Assembly: GCF_002135205.1 (NCBI RefSeq)
Contig: NZ_NEFZ01000002.1
Span: 682,001-746,000 of the forward strand
Length of the DNA: 64,000 nucleotides
Direction: 5' to 3'
DNA from: Acinetobacter sp. ANC 4204
Lineage (GTDB): Bacteria; Pseudomonadota; Gammaproteobacteria; Pseudomonadales; Moraxellaceae
Within the stretch, counting starts at the first letter, position 1; each line of letters starts with the position of its first letter. Shown one piece after another: positions 15,495-23,615 of the stretch. The notes under the pieces were generated by a model. The model saw nothing but the letters and a program-made list of their open reading frames with translations. It did no database searches and was not told the DNA's origin. Position numbers and translations under genes: made by a program.

Positions 15495-16670
15495 CTATTT
15501 CCGCCTCACATAATAAACCACACCGCCCTTATCATCTGAAAAATAAAAAGAATTTTCATCAACTCGGTAAATATCTGCGGGTCGCCCATTTACCGTTTTA
15601 TCCACTAAAAAACCATCCATAAAGGTCTGTAATTTTTGCCCTTTACGCATAATCACAATTTTATAACCATGACCAATCGTGGCATCCGTAGAACCATGCA
15701 GAGCCACTAAAAATGAATTTTTAATGGTGTCATCCGTATTTGGATCATCAAAATAGTCAAAGCCTAGAGCAGATGAATGTGATGGGAAATAAACATAAGG
15801 AGACGGTACATTTTTACATCCTGTTGAACGTTTAAATTTTGGATCTGCAAAAATTTGACCATTCGACGAATAACAAGATGGCCAACCATAATCGACATCA
15901 CGCTTAAGTGCATAAAAAGTTTCATCAGGTTTATGTTTACCTAGATGATCTGCACCTTGATTGGTAGCAAATAAAAATTTACCTATCCATCTCAAACCCA
16001 CTGCATTGCGTAAACCTGTGGCAAAAACCTTTTGTTCCGAACCATCGGGATTCATTTCTAAAACAGTTGCTCTAACTTTTTCTTTCTCGACACAAGCATT
16101 ACAACTCGAACCCACGGAAACATAAATTTTTCCGTTCCCACCTACGGCAATAGTTCGTGTTAGATGCCAGCCCCCATATTTATAACTTAAACCATAATCA
16201 GGAAACGTCGCTAGAACTTCAGCTTTGGCCGTGGATTTTATTTCATCTTGGGTAAATTTTCGTCGGGTGAGCTGATGCGTTTCAGCCAAATACACCCAAT
16301 CTTATCCTGAAGAATCGGTATAAAATTGGACTGAATTTGGATTTTTTAACCCCGTCATATAAGGAATAATTTTGCCGAATTTCCCCGTTTCAGCATTCCA
16401 TTCATCCAAAATATAAACAATGCCTTTTTTATTGTCGGTCAAATCGTGCATATCCGTTACAAACATTCTACCGTCAGGTGCTTTGCTAAAAAAACGAACG
16501 CGTTTTAAACCTTCAGCCGCAGGAATGATTTCGTAATTTGCGGGGAGATTTAGAGAAAAGTGCTTCCCATTTTTCAAGTTGATTTGATGAGGCACAAGAT
16601 TGGGCTGCCCTGCTAAAACTGCCATTGAGCAACATAAACATAGAAATAAGATTGACAGTATTTTCTTCAT
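15495..16670 (-). pseudogene. PQQ-dependent sugar dehydrogenase, nonsense-disrupted
   Basis: One continuous frame of 391 codons encodes a soluble sugar (glucose/sorbosone) dehydrogenase-like beta-propeller with a signal peptide (MKKILSILFLCLCCSMAVLAG). It is interrupted by a single in-frame TAA at 16302-16304 (YTDSSG, stop, DWVYLAETHQ). The frame on both sides of the stop matches the family: VRFFSKAPDGRMFVTDM before, and GLRNAVGLRW, DYGWPSCY and HGSTDATIGHGYKIV after. Only the stop separates the parts, so this is a recent loss or a sequencing error. Confidence 0.8.
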
Positions 16671-17000
16671 ATTGTGATACGTCTCAATTCATCTTATGAA
16701 AAGTAAGCTTCTTTTTATATGATATAACTTGAATGATGAGCATAGCGTCAAATGCTTTTTCTAGAAAATCGTATAGGCTATTCATATACAAACTATTATT
16801 TTATATTATCTTTTAGCCCAACCACTGCAAACGTCTTTACAGTGGATTAAGGCCTTCATTGTCGTTATATGGCTATACAAAAGTATTGCTTTAGAACTCT
16901 ATAACAAGCATCGGTACTTGGATAAAAAGCTCATCCAAGAACTTAAACCATTTTTAGAGCCTTATTTAACAATTCACTTATTTTCAATGAACATTAAATA
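16671..17000. other. Gene-free stretch with an unexplained open frame
   Basis: No start-bearing gene of normal length is present. On the + strand a frame is open from 16777 to 17010 and reads like a gene fragment (QTSLQWIKAFIVVIWLYKSI, then YNKHRYLDKKLIQELKPFLE) without a start codon at its beginning. It may be a relic, but I could not identify a parent family. Confidence 0.3.
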
Positions 17001-17246
17001 TCAAAAATCATGAAACAATTTATTCATGTCTTTGCAGAGATAGTCTTTAAATGAAAAATCTCGTGCATGTTTAGCATCAAATTTTGCGGTCACACCATCT
17101 TTTTCAAAGATATACACGCGGTCATCTTTGCTCACTAAAAACTCACCACCCAATTTCATCAATAAGGCATCAATTTTTTCGCCATCTGGAATCGACTCAT
17201 CGGCCAAAACTTTTAAATAATTTCGCTTAATTGACTTAATAAACAT
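17001..17246 (-). CDS. Small hypothetical protein
   Basis: An 81-aa protein starting MFIKSIKRNYLKVLADESIP (an ATG 18 bases upstream adds MRSEFS). It is Lys/Asp-rich and soluble, with a KDDRVYIFEKDGVTAKFDAK beta-hairpin-like segment. There is no signal peptide or membrane helix. It stands alone, with neighbours on the other strand or decayed. The function is unknown. Confidence 0.5.
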   Translation of the reverse strand: MFIKSIKRNYLKVLADESIPDGEKIDALLMKLGGEFLVSKDDRVYIFEKDGVTAKFDAKHARDFSFKDYLCKDMNKLFHDF

Positions 17247-17539
17247 GCTGAACTCGCTTCTCATTTTCAGCGCTATTTAAACAGAATCTAAGCCAGAATC
17301 CTAATAAAACACGAAGCTCATCAGCTACAACTACCAATAACACGTTTCGGTCCTTTCCACCGTACATCACGAGGTTTGTATTGGAAAAATATATTTGGAT
17401 CAAAATAATCAACGGAAATTTGTAAGACCAAAACACAATTCAGATATTTACATTCACACAATTCAACTTATGATGTGAAATGACTAAAAACAAATACGCA
17501 CATAGATGGACTTATGTGTACGAAAAAGGTTTATAAAAC

Positions 17540-18346
17540 ATGAAGAAACTCGTACTTGCAAGCTTAATTGCACTCACTAGCCAGCTTGCACTTGCAGCCA
17601 CCACTCAAGATACCATCAACCCTGAATTTGCCAAGATTGAGGAAATGGTCAAAGCCAACAATATGACGGGGGCATATCAGTCTTTAGAAAAACTGGCAAA
17701 GTCTGGCAACCCACAAGCCATGTACAACTTGGCTTATTTGACTCAGACTGGCCAAGGCACAGCGAAGAATGAGAAAAAAGCCATTCAGCTCTATCAAGAG
17801 GCTGCAAACAAAGGCTACCCTGTTGCGCATTATGTGCTTGCGAAAAACTATGTCACTGGCACTTTAGGCTTGCCACAAGACCTCAACAAAGCCAAACAAC
17901 ACTTTGAAGCTGCCTCTAAACTAGGCTTTGATGATGCAACTGTTGAATATGCCGTGCTGTTATTTTCTGAAAATAAACCAGAGTCTGAAAAGTTAGCCCT
18001 GAAGAAACTTGATCCTTTGGTGAAAAAAGGCAACTATCAAGCCATTCATGCACAAGCCTTGTACGACATCAGCACAGGCTTTAAAAACAAACAAGAAGCG
18101 CCGATTCAAAAAGGTCTCAACAGCATTCAAGACTTAGCCAAAAAAGGTTACATTCCTGCCCTAATGGCCGTGGGCAATATGTTTGCCAATGGCAATATCA
18201 TTCCGCAGAACTTACCAGAGGCGAAGAAAATTTTTACTGCTCTAGCCAAAGAAAATGTGCCACAAGCGAAAGAGTCATTAGCGCAGGTTGAAACCATGAT
18301 GGCGAATCAAGCCAAGTCCCCTGCAACAGCAGCGGTTAAAAAATAA
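17540..18346 (+). CDS. Sel1-like repeat protein, exported
   Basis: A 268-aa secreted protein: signal peptide MKKLVLASLIALTSQLALAA, then Sel1/TPR-type repeats. Two clear Sel1 units are GNPQAMYNLAYLTQTGQG with EKKAIQLYQEAANKG, and YPVAHYVLAKNYVTGTLG with LNKAKQHFEAASKLG. A degenerate third is GYIPALMAVGNMFANGN. Sel1 proteins usually scaffold protein complexes; a specific role cannot be read here. AAAGG lies upstream of the ATG, and a terminator follows. Confidence 0.8.
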   Translation: MKKLVLASLIALTSQLALAATTQDTINPEFAKIEEMVKANNMTGAYQSLEKLAKSGNPQAMYNLAYLTQTGQGTAKNEKKAIQLYQEAANKGYPVAHYVLAKNYVTGTLGLPQDLNKAKQHFEAASKLGFDDATVEYAVLLFSENKPESEKLALKKLDPLVKKGNYQAIHAQALYDISTGFKNKQEAPIQKGLNSIQDLAKKGYIPALMAVGNMFANGNIIPQNLPEAKKIFTALAKENVPQAKESLAQVETMMANQAKSPATAAVKK

Positions 18347-18359
18347 ATATTTTCTTCAA

Positions 18360-18388
18360 AAATACTCTCCAAGGAGAGTATTTTTTTA
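18360..18388. terminator. Bidirectional terminator between Sel1 gene and AEC transporter
   Basis: A perfect 10-bp stem (18361-18370 with 18373-18382) with a T-run on the right and an A-run on the left. It serves the convergent genes on both strands. Confidence 0.85.
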
Positions 18389-19309
18389 CCACCAAAGACC
18401 AATCAAGACACTGACCACCACAAAACTCAATAACGTGCTGATCATCAATGGGGTGAGTGCTTTTTCATTCAAACCATACACTTGCCCAAAAATACCAAAT
18501 AGAGATGGCATCGGTAAGGCTGCAATCAAGGTCCCTGCATAAATCATCTTTTGGTCCAATGCAGTCAAATAGGTCAGTCCTAAATAAACCAATATTGGCA
18601 TACAAATATTTTTAGACACCACCAGATAAACCGTTTGCAGGTTAAAAGACTGAATAGTGAGACCGACCATTCCACCACCAATAATAAACAAGGCTAAAGG
18701 CGAGGCAGTCTGACCTAACATTGCAAACACTTGGTCTATTAAATGCGGAATTTTAATTTCAAACATCGCACAGCTCATGCCAATCATCACCGACAAGAAC
18801 AATGGGTTTTTAAATAACGTAAGAAATGTAGTCTTTAAAATGGAAGCAACATTGGCTTGCCTTTGTCGGCCTATTTCAGCCAAAGTGAGCATCAATGGAA
18901 CCAAAAATACACTTTCAATGATCACCACCAATGAAATATAAATCATCGCTTCACTCCCCATCAGCAACGTCAAAATAGCGGCTCCCAATAAGCCTGTATT
19001 GGACATAGATGCACCCAGTGAGAAGACTGAAGCGTGGGTAAAGTGATTATTAAAAAGCTTTTGACCGAGAATAAAAGCCGAAATGAATAAACCAAAAGTC
19101 ACAACTGCATAAACAAAGAAATAGGACGGATACCAAATTTCATGCAGGTCCTTTGTTGCCAAGGCGTGCAGCAATAAAGCAGGTAATGCAATTTTAATAA
19201 CAAAGGCACTGATTGCTATAATTTGTTCTTTAGCAAGCAATTGAATTTTGACTGAAATAAAGCCAAGAAATAGCAAAAAAAAGACTGGAAAAATTACCGA
19301 GAAAATCAT
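18386..19309 (-). CDS. AEC-family transporter (auxin efflux carrier/malate permease type)
   Basis: A 307-aa inner membrane protein with about ten hydrophobic segments in the 5+5 arrangement of the auxin efflux carrier superfamily. Family-like features are the N-terminal PVFFLLFLGFISVK, SMSNTGLLGAAIL (about 100-112) and the C-terminal ALPMPSLFGIFGQVYGLN. Bacterial members export or exchange small organic acids; the substrate is unknown. AAGGA precedes the start. It is followed downstream by the bidirectional terminator. Confidence 0.8.
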   Translation of the reverse strand: MIFSVIFPVFFLLFLGFISVKIQLLAKEQIIAISAFVIKIALPALLLHALATKDLHEIWYPSYFFVYAVVTFGLFISAFILGQKLFNNHFTHASVFSLGASMSNTGLLGAAILTLLMGSEAMIYISLVVIIESVFLVPLMLTLAEIGRQRQANVASILKTTFLTLFKNPLFLSVMIGMSCAMFEIKIPHLIDQVFAMLGQTASPLALFIIGGGMVGLTIQSFNLQTVYLVVSKNICMPILVYLGLTYLTALDQKMIYAGTLIAALPMPSLFGIFGQVYGLNEKALTPLMISTLLSFVVVSVLIGLWW

Positions 19310-19399
19310 TCAAGTTATTCCTTTTCCAGATGATGTAAGTAAAGACCTATCCTAGAACACATCTTTACTCAGTTGAAATATTTAAAAAGACTTATGGGC

Positions 19400-20515
19400 T
19401 TAGAACGCAGAAAATAAATCTTTGACTCCATGTGGCTGACACCGTAAATACTGTGGTGCGATAGAGACTTTTCCACCTAGTTCTGCGGCGGCATGCCACG
19501 GCCATCGTGGGTCATACAGCATAGCCCGCGCCAGACCAATTGCATCAGCTTCTTGCGCTTCCAAAATATGTTCAGCCTGCTTGGCTTCTGTAATCAGTCC
19601 GACCGCAATCACAGGAATTTGCACTGCTTGCTTCACCGCATGAGCAAAAGGTACTTGATATTTGGCCTTGATCTGAATGTTTTGTTCCACATGCAAGCCA
19701 CCACTTGAGACATGAATATAAGCTGCACCGAGTTGCTCCAATGCCTTGGATAGACCTACCGTTGAATCAATATCCCAACTTTCTGTTGCGGTCGACTCCA
19801 TCCAGTCAGTTGCAGATAAACGCACGCCCACGGGATAGTTTTCAGGAACGGCTTGTTTAATGGCTTGGAACACTTCTAAGGTAAATCGAATGCGGCTTTC
19901 AAAGCTTCCACCATATTCATCCGTCCGTCGGTTTGACAGGGGCGACATGAATTGATGCAGCAAATAGCCATGGGCTGCATGTAGTTCGATCAGCTCAAAA
20001 CCTGCATCTACTGCACGCACAGCGGCACTGGCAAAGTCATCTATGATGTCTTGCATTTCTGTCACACTCAAAGCATGTGGAGCATGCTCTTCGGGCTTAA
20101 AAGGCACATCACTAGCAGACACCGTTTGCCAACCATGCGTCTGATTCGGTTTGATCTGACCTTTTCCCGACCAAGGACGGTCGGTCGATGCTTTACGCCC
20201 TGCATGTGCCAGTTGAATAGCAAAAGGCATTGGGGAGAGTGTTTTGACTTTTTGAAGTAAGGCCTTCATTTGCGCACGTTGCAAATCATTCCACAGTCCT
20301 AAGTCTGCAAAACTAATCCGGCCTATCGCTTGTACGGCTGTCGCTTCGACAATGCATAAGCCTGCACCAGACAACGCATAATTGGCCCATTGTTGCTCAT
20401 GCCAATAGCTGAGTTCACCAGCATCATTGGCAGAGTATTGGCACATGGGCGCAATCACAATTTTATTTGTTAATTTTAAATCCCCAAATTGAATGGGTTG
20501 AAATAATAATGACAT
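19400..20515 (-). CDS. Old yellow enzyme-family NADH:flavin oxidoreductase (YqjM/XenA type)
   Basis: A 371-aa FMN-dependent ene-reductase. It reduces activated C=C bonds using NAD(P)H. Class-specific features are APMCQYSA (redox-tuning Cys, as in YqjM/XenA), AIQLAHAGRK, the substrate-binding HAAHGYLLHQFMSP with the invariant 'NRRTDEYGGS', HVSSGG, and the C-terminal GLARAMLYDPRWPWHAA phosphate-binding/arginine-finger part. The ATG at 20515 has GGGAGAG upstream, better than an earlier GTG-type extension to 20536. Confidence 0.88.
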   Translation of the reverse strand: MSLLFQPIQFGDLKLTNKIVIAPMCQYSANDAGELSYWHEQQWANYALSGAGLCIVEATAVQAIGRISFADLGLWNDLQRAQMKALLQKVKTLSPMPFAIQLAHAGRKASTDRPWSGKGQIKPNQTHGWQTVSASDVPFKPEEHAPHALSVTEMQDIIDDFASAAVRAVDAGFELIELHAAHGYLLHQFMSPLSNRRTDEYGGSFESRIRFTLEVFQAIKQAVPENYPVGVRLSATDWMESTATESWDIDSTVGLSKALEQLGAAYIHVSSGGLHVEQNIQIKAKYQVPFAHAVKQAVQIPVIAVGLITEAKQAEHILEAQEADAIGLARAMLYDPRWPWHAAAELGGKVSIAPQYLRCQPHGVKDLFSAF

Positions 20516-20623
20516 CACAGCTCTCCCTGTACTCACTATGATCTATAACAAATAAAGTGCCTTGCATTCAACGCTAAAAGTGCAAATCTGCTGTCAAACC
20601 TTTGCACTTTTATGGCTATCCAT

Positions 20624-20982
20624 TTAGAAAATAATGCAGCTTACAAATCCCAAGACCAAGGCATTATCCACCACGTCGCAACAAAACGAACGATGAATCC
20701 CTCCCAGCCTGCCAACTTTTCTAAATCAAATTGTGTGCCTAGCCAAAACTGAGAAGTCGTTGTCAGACTTCTACCAGTGTTACGTCCACCATCCGCTAAA
20801 TAATTGGTATCTGTTAACGCATTCGCTTCAAACTTGATCCCTTTTTGCGCCAATTCAGTTCGTTTTCCCTGCCAGTCACCGAATAAGTACTAGCCATGAG
20901 CATCCAAAACTTGTTCAGCATGACTCATTGTTGCTAAAACAGACATTGCCGTTGCACATAAAGAAAGCGTGAACTGTCGCAT
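20624..20982 (-). pseudogene. OprB-type carbohydrate porin relic
   Basis: The frame starts MRQFTLSLCATAMSVLATMS (signal peptide) at 20982, hits an in-frame TAG at 20890-20892, then continues FGDWQGKRTELAQKGIKFEA and FWLGTQFDLEKLAGWEG. These parallel LGDWNGQRTALQEKGYDF and FGTHFDLDKILGWQD of the intact OprB at 41144-42421. After that point, roughly 300 residues of barrel are missing. A different frame then gives DNALVLGFVSCIIF and a stop at 20624, like a terminal porin strand ending in Phe. This indicates a nonsense mutation plus a large internal deletion. Confidence 0.75.
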
Positions 20983-21318
20983 GAAATCCTAAGCCCTGAT
21001 TTAAAATGAATATAGATCCACCTCATTTAGATGAAAAATTTAATGAAAATTACATAATTTTAAAAGAAAGATCTCAGCATTTTTTTATTTTTTATTCAGA
21101 ATAAGTTATCAATACAGTCAACAATTATAAATATAAGATTTGATTTAAATGGTTCAAAGATTGTCCCTATAAAAATTGCTCTCTACTCCTACCTAAGTAC
21201 TCATTCTGCTTTTCATTTTGTTCTAAATGCTTAGAAAAATAAGACAGATGCCAAAACTACTTGCAATATTGCGTGTACACCGCAATATTAAGCTCACGTT
21301 TTATCATCTTACGTTGCC
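20983..21318. other. AT-rich intergenic region upstream of mutM
   Basis: About 336 bases without an ORF of note. It should contain the mutM promoter and the old promoter of the porin relic, but I see no distinctive operator or RNA gene. Confidence 0.4.
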
Positions 21319-22179
21319 ATGCCTGAATTACCTGAAGTTGAAACTACCAAAGCCAGTTTATTACCGTTGTTAGATCAGCAAGTACTCAGCGTTGAAGTTC
21401 GTCAATCCAGTCTACGTTGGCCAATTCCCGCAGATCTCAACAAACTGGTCGGACAGCGCTTAGTTCAATTAAGTCGGCGATCCAAATACATTTTGGCAAG
21501 CTTTGAACAGGACACCATGCTTTGGCATTTGGGCATGTCGGGTAGTTTTCGGATTTGTGAAATTGGCGAACCTCTAAGAAAACATGATCATTTAATTATT
21601 CGTTTTGAAGATGTCGAGCTACGCTACCATGACCCGCGCCGTTTTGGATGTATCTTATGGTTAGATGAAAACTCACAAGCCAAGTTAATTGATACACTTG
21701 GACCTGAACCACTGAACACAGATTTTAATACTGAATATTTGAGTCAAAAGCTGAAAAATAAGCAGGTCGGCATAAAAGTTGCAATCATGGATAATCATGT
21801 AGTGGTTGGTGTTGGAAATATCTATGCCACAGAAAGTTTGTTTAATTTGGGCATACACCCTGCGCAAGTGGCATCGAGTTTAACGCATAGCCAAATTGAA
21901 CAATTGGTGATCGAAATTAAACGCATTTTGCAGCAGGCCATTAACTTGGGAGGCTCGACCTTAAGAGACTATTCAAACGCCATGGGAGAAAATGGCTATT
22001 TCCAACAAACCTTGTTGGCTTATGGCCGAGCAGGTGAAATGTGTGTGAACTGCGAAACCACGCTGGAAAACATCAAACTCGGACAACGCGCTTCGGTGTT
22101 TTGCCCAGAATGCCAACCGCTGAAAAAAGTGCAATCCAAGCCCAAAGCAACGGCTATAGTTCGAGGAAAAACCAAATGA
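21319..22179 (+). CDS. mutM: Formamidopyrimidine-DNA glycosylase
   Basis: An 8-oxoguanine/FaPy base-excision glycosylase with AP-lyase activity, 286 aa. It begins MPELPEVET, so the catalytic Pro2 and Glu3 are present. The conserved SRRSKYIL with its beta-loop Lys and HDHLIIRFED follow. The H2TH region contains GVGNIYATE (DNA-binding Asn), then GGSTLRDYSNAMGENGYFQ. A CxxC...CxxC zinc finger lies at about 242-266. A short basic extension follows the finger. The stop overlaps ppiC as ATGA. Confidence 0.95.
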   Translation: MPELPEVETTKASLLPLLDQQVLSVEVRQSSLRWPIPADLNKLVGQRLVQLSRRSKYILASFEQDTMLWHLGMSGSFRICEIGEPLRKHDHLIIRFEDVELRYHDPRRFGCILWLDENSQAKLIDTLGPEPLNTDFNTEYLSQKLKNKQVGIKVAIMDNHVVVGVGNIYATESLFNLGIHPAQVASSLTHSQIEQLVIEIKRILQQAINLGGSTLRDYSNAMGENGYFQQTLLAYGRAGEMCVNCETTLENIKLGQRASVFCPECQPLKKVQSKPKATAIVRGKTK

Positions 22180-22460
22180 AAACTGCCATTGTTCGTCATA
22201 TTTTGGTCAAAGACAAAGACCTCGCTGAACAACTGAAAAAGAAAATCCACGATGGCGCCGATTTCGCTAAAATTGCCAAACAATATTCCACCTGTAACTC
22301 GGCTAAGCGTGGTGGTGAGCTCGGCGAAGTGAAAAAAGGTCAGTTGGTTCCAGTGATTGATAAATTGGTCTTTACTGCAGCAGAAAAAGTACTTCATGGC
22401 CCAGTGAAAAGCCAATTTGGTTTTCATTTATTAGAAATAAAATTCCGTATGGATTTTTAA
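22176..22460 (+). CDS. ppiC: Parvulin-type peptidyl-prolyl isomerase (PpiC-like)
   Basis: A 94-aa single-domain parvulin, without a signal peptide and therefore cytoplasmic. The pattern matches E. coli PpiC: AIVRHILVKDKDLAEQL, DFAKIAKQYSTC, KRGGELGEVKKGQLVP, then GPVKSQFGFHLLEI. Catalytic-site His and Cys/Asp positions are retained. It starts in an ATGA overlap with mutM, so the two are co-translated. Confidence 0.9.
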   Translation: MKTAIVRHILVKDKDLAEQLKKKIHDGADFAKIAKQYSTCNSAKRGGELGEVKKGQLVPVIDKLVFTAAEKVLHGPVKSQFGFHLLEIKFRMDF

Positions 22461-22474
22461 AATATAGCGAGATA

Positions 22475-22500
22475 TGGTGTGTTTAAGTCCAAACACACCA
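22475..22500. other. Perfect inverted repeat after ppiC
   Basis: A 10-bp perfect stem (22475-22484 with 22491-22500) with a 6-base loop lies between the convergent ppiC and the 22516-22845 gene. There is no T-run on either side, so it may be a processing or factor-dependent stop rather than an intrinsic terminator. Confidence 0.5.
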
Positions 22501-22515
22501 TAAGCATGGTCTTGA

Positions 22516-22845
22516 TTAAGCTTCCTTCATCTCATAAGTCCACGCATCAACAGGTTCACCAGACGCTAACACCCCCTGCACCTTTACCCGTTGATACTGT
22601 ATTCCTTCAAACTCATCCAATGCATCCCAATGTTCAGCCAACTTTTCGCTACAGAAAAAATAGCCCTCAACAGCAGGTGCCTTAGAATCAAGCACAATCG
22701 CAAATAAACCTTTATCAGGTCCCCAATCCAAAATATGGACCACGCCATGCACATAGCCTTTTTGCCATATACCACCAATGCGCTCTAAAAGGTGAGCATT
22801 TTCATGATTTGGACGTAAGGTCCCATAGACAAATAATTGATTCAT
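22516..22845 (-). CDS. Gamma-glutamylcyclotransferase-like (AIG2/YtfP) protein
   Basis: A 109-aa AIG2-like protein. It begins MNQLFVYGTLRPNHEN, with the family YGTLR substrate-binding loop. It then has GLFAIVLDSKAPAVEGYFF and the acidic DALDEFEG containing the candidate catalytic Glu, and ends in WTYEM. Proteins of this type cyclise gamma-glutamyl amines or peptides. The physiological substrate here is unknown. Confidence 0.8.
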   Translation of the reverse strand: MNQLFVYGTLRPNHENAHLLERIGGIWQKGYVHGVVHILDWGPDKGLFAIVLDSKAPAVEGYFFCSEKLAEHWDALDEFEGIQYQRVKVQGVLASGEPVDAWTYEMKEA

Positions 22846-22929
22846 GCAGCATCACAATACGGGTTCAAACTGCGCGCATCATAAAATTAAATCTGTACAA
22901 AAACCAGTCTTTTCATCAAGCATAAAGAA

Positions 22930-22960
22930 AAAAACGGCACATGATGTGCCGTTTTATTTT
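22930..22960 (-). terminator. Terminator of mscL
   Basis: A perfect 10-bp stem (22931-22940 with 22946-22955); the A-run on the left becomes a U-run on the minus-strand transcript. Confidence 0.85.
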
Positions 22961-22979
22961 TGTTATCTTCGTCTTTTCA

Positions 22980-23414
22980 TTATTGACGTTTTTTTAATTC
23001 ATCACGAATCTCACGTAGCAATTCGATATCTTCTGGTGTTGCCGCTGGTTCTGGCGCAGCTTCTTCTTGTTTACGGCGCATACGATTGATCATTTTCACC
23101 ATTAAGAACACTACCCATGCCAAAATGATGAAATTAATTAAAATCGTAAGGAAGTTACCATAGGTCAGGACATTTACACCTGCTTTGGTTAACTCATCTA
23201 AAGACTGTAAATTGTTTGGGTTATCGCCTAAAACAAAGAACTTTTGTGTGAAATCCACACCACCACCGGTGATCACAGTAATCAATGGCATGATGATATC
23301 TTTCACTAATGAATCAACAATTTTACCAAATGCCCCACCAATAATCACACCGACAGCCAAGTCGATCATATTACCTTTTACCGCAAATTCGCGGAACTCT
23401 TGCATAATACTCAT
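22980..23414 (-). CDS. mscL: Large-conductance mechanosensitive channel
   Basis: A 144-aa inner membrane channel that opens under extreme membrane tension after hypo-osmotic shock. The N-terminal [20 protein letters not shown] amphipathic helix and TM1 pore helix ([17 protein letters not shown]) are canonical, then a periplasmic loop, TM2 ([20 protein letters not shown]) and a charged C-terminal bundle ending [20 protein letters not shown] precedes the ATG. It has its own terminator. Confidence 0.95.
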   Translation of the reverse strand: MSIMQEFREFAVKGNMIDLAVGVIIGGAFGKIVDSLVKDIIMPLITVITGGGVDFTQKFFVLGDNPNNLQSLDELTKAGVNVLTYGNFLTILINFIILAWVVFLMVKMINRMRRKQEEAAPEPAATPEDIELLREIRDELKKRQ

Positions 23415-23540
23415 TTAAATCTCCAGTTTTTTTTGACTTTAATTTATGTGACGAAGTATACATTAATTTTATAGCTTCATTTCCACGTAATTTACTCGGA
23501 AATCATCTGTTTTTATACATAGGTTTGCTAATTTTAAACA

Positions 23541-23607
23541 AAAAAAATGCCATCAAGTGATTGATGACATTTTTAAATGGCGCTGCCCCGCATGGGGCAA
23601 CACCATT
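23541..23607 (-). terminator. Double hairpin downstream of typA
   Basis: Two hairpins in tandem. The first, nearest the typA stop, is a GC-rich TGCCCC/GGGGCA stem at 23585-23600. The second is an imperfect stem at 23541-23575 flanked by A/T runs that form an RNA U-run on the minus strand. Confidence 0.7.
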
Positions 23608-23615
23608 TTTAAAAC

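Noticed and set aside
17236..17436. A 66-codon minus-strand frame
   Set aside because: No family features, no clear ribosome site, and low-quality composition next to the 17001-17246 gene. Probably chance.
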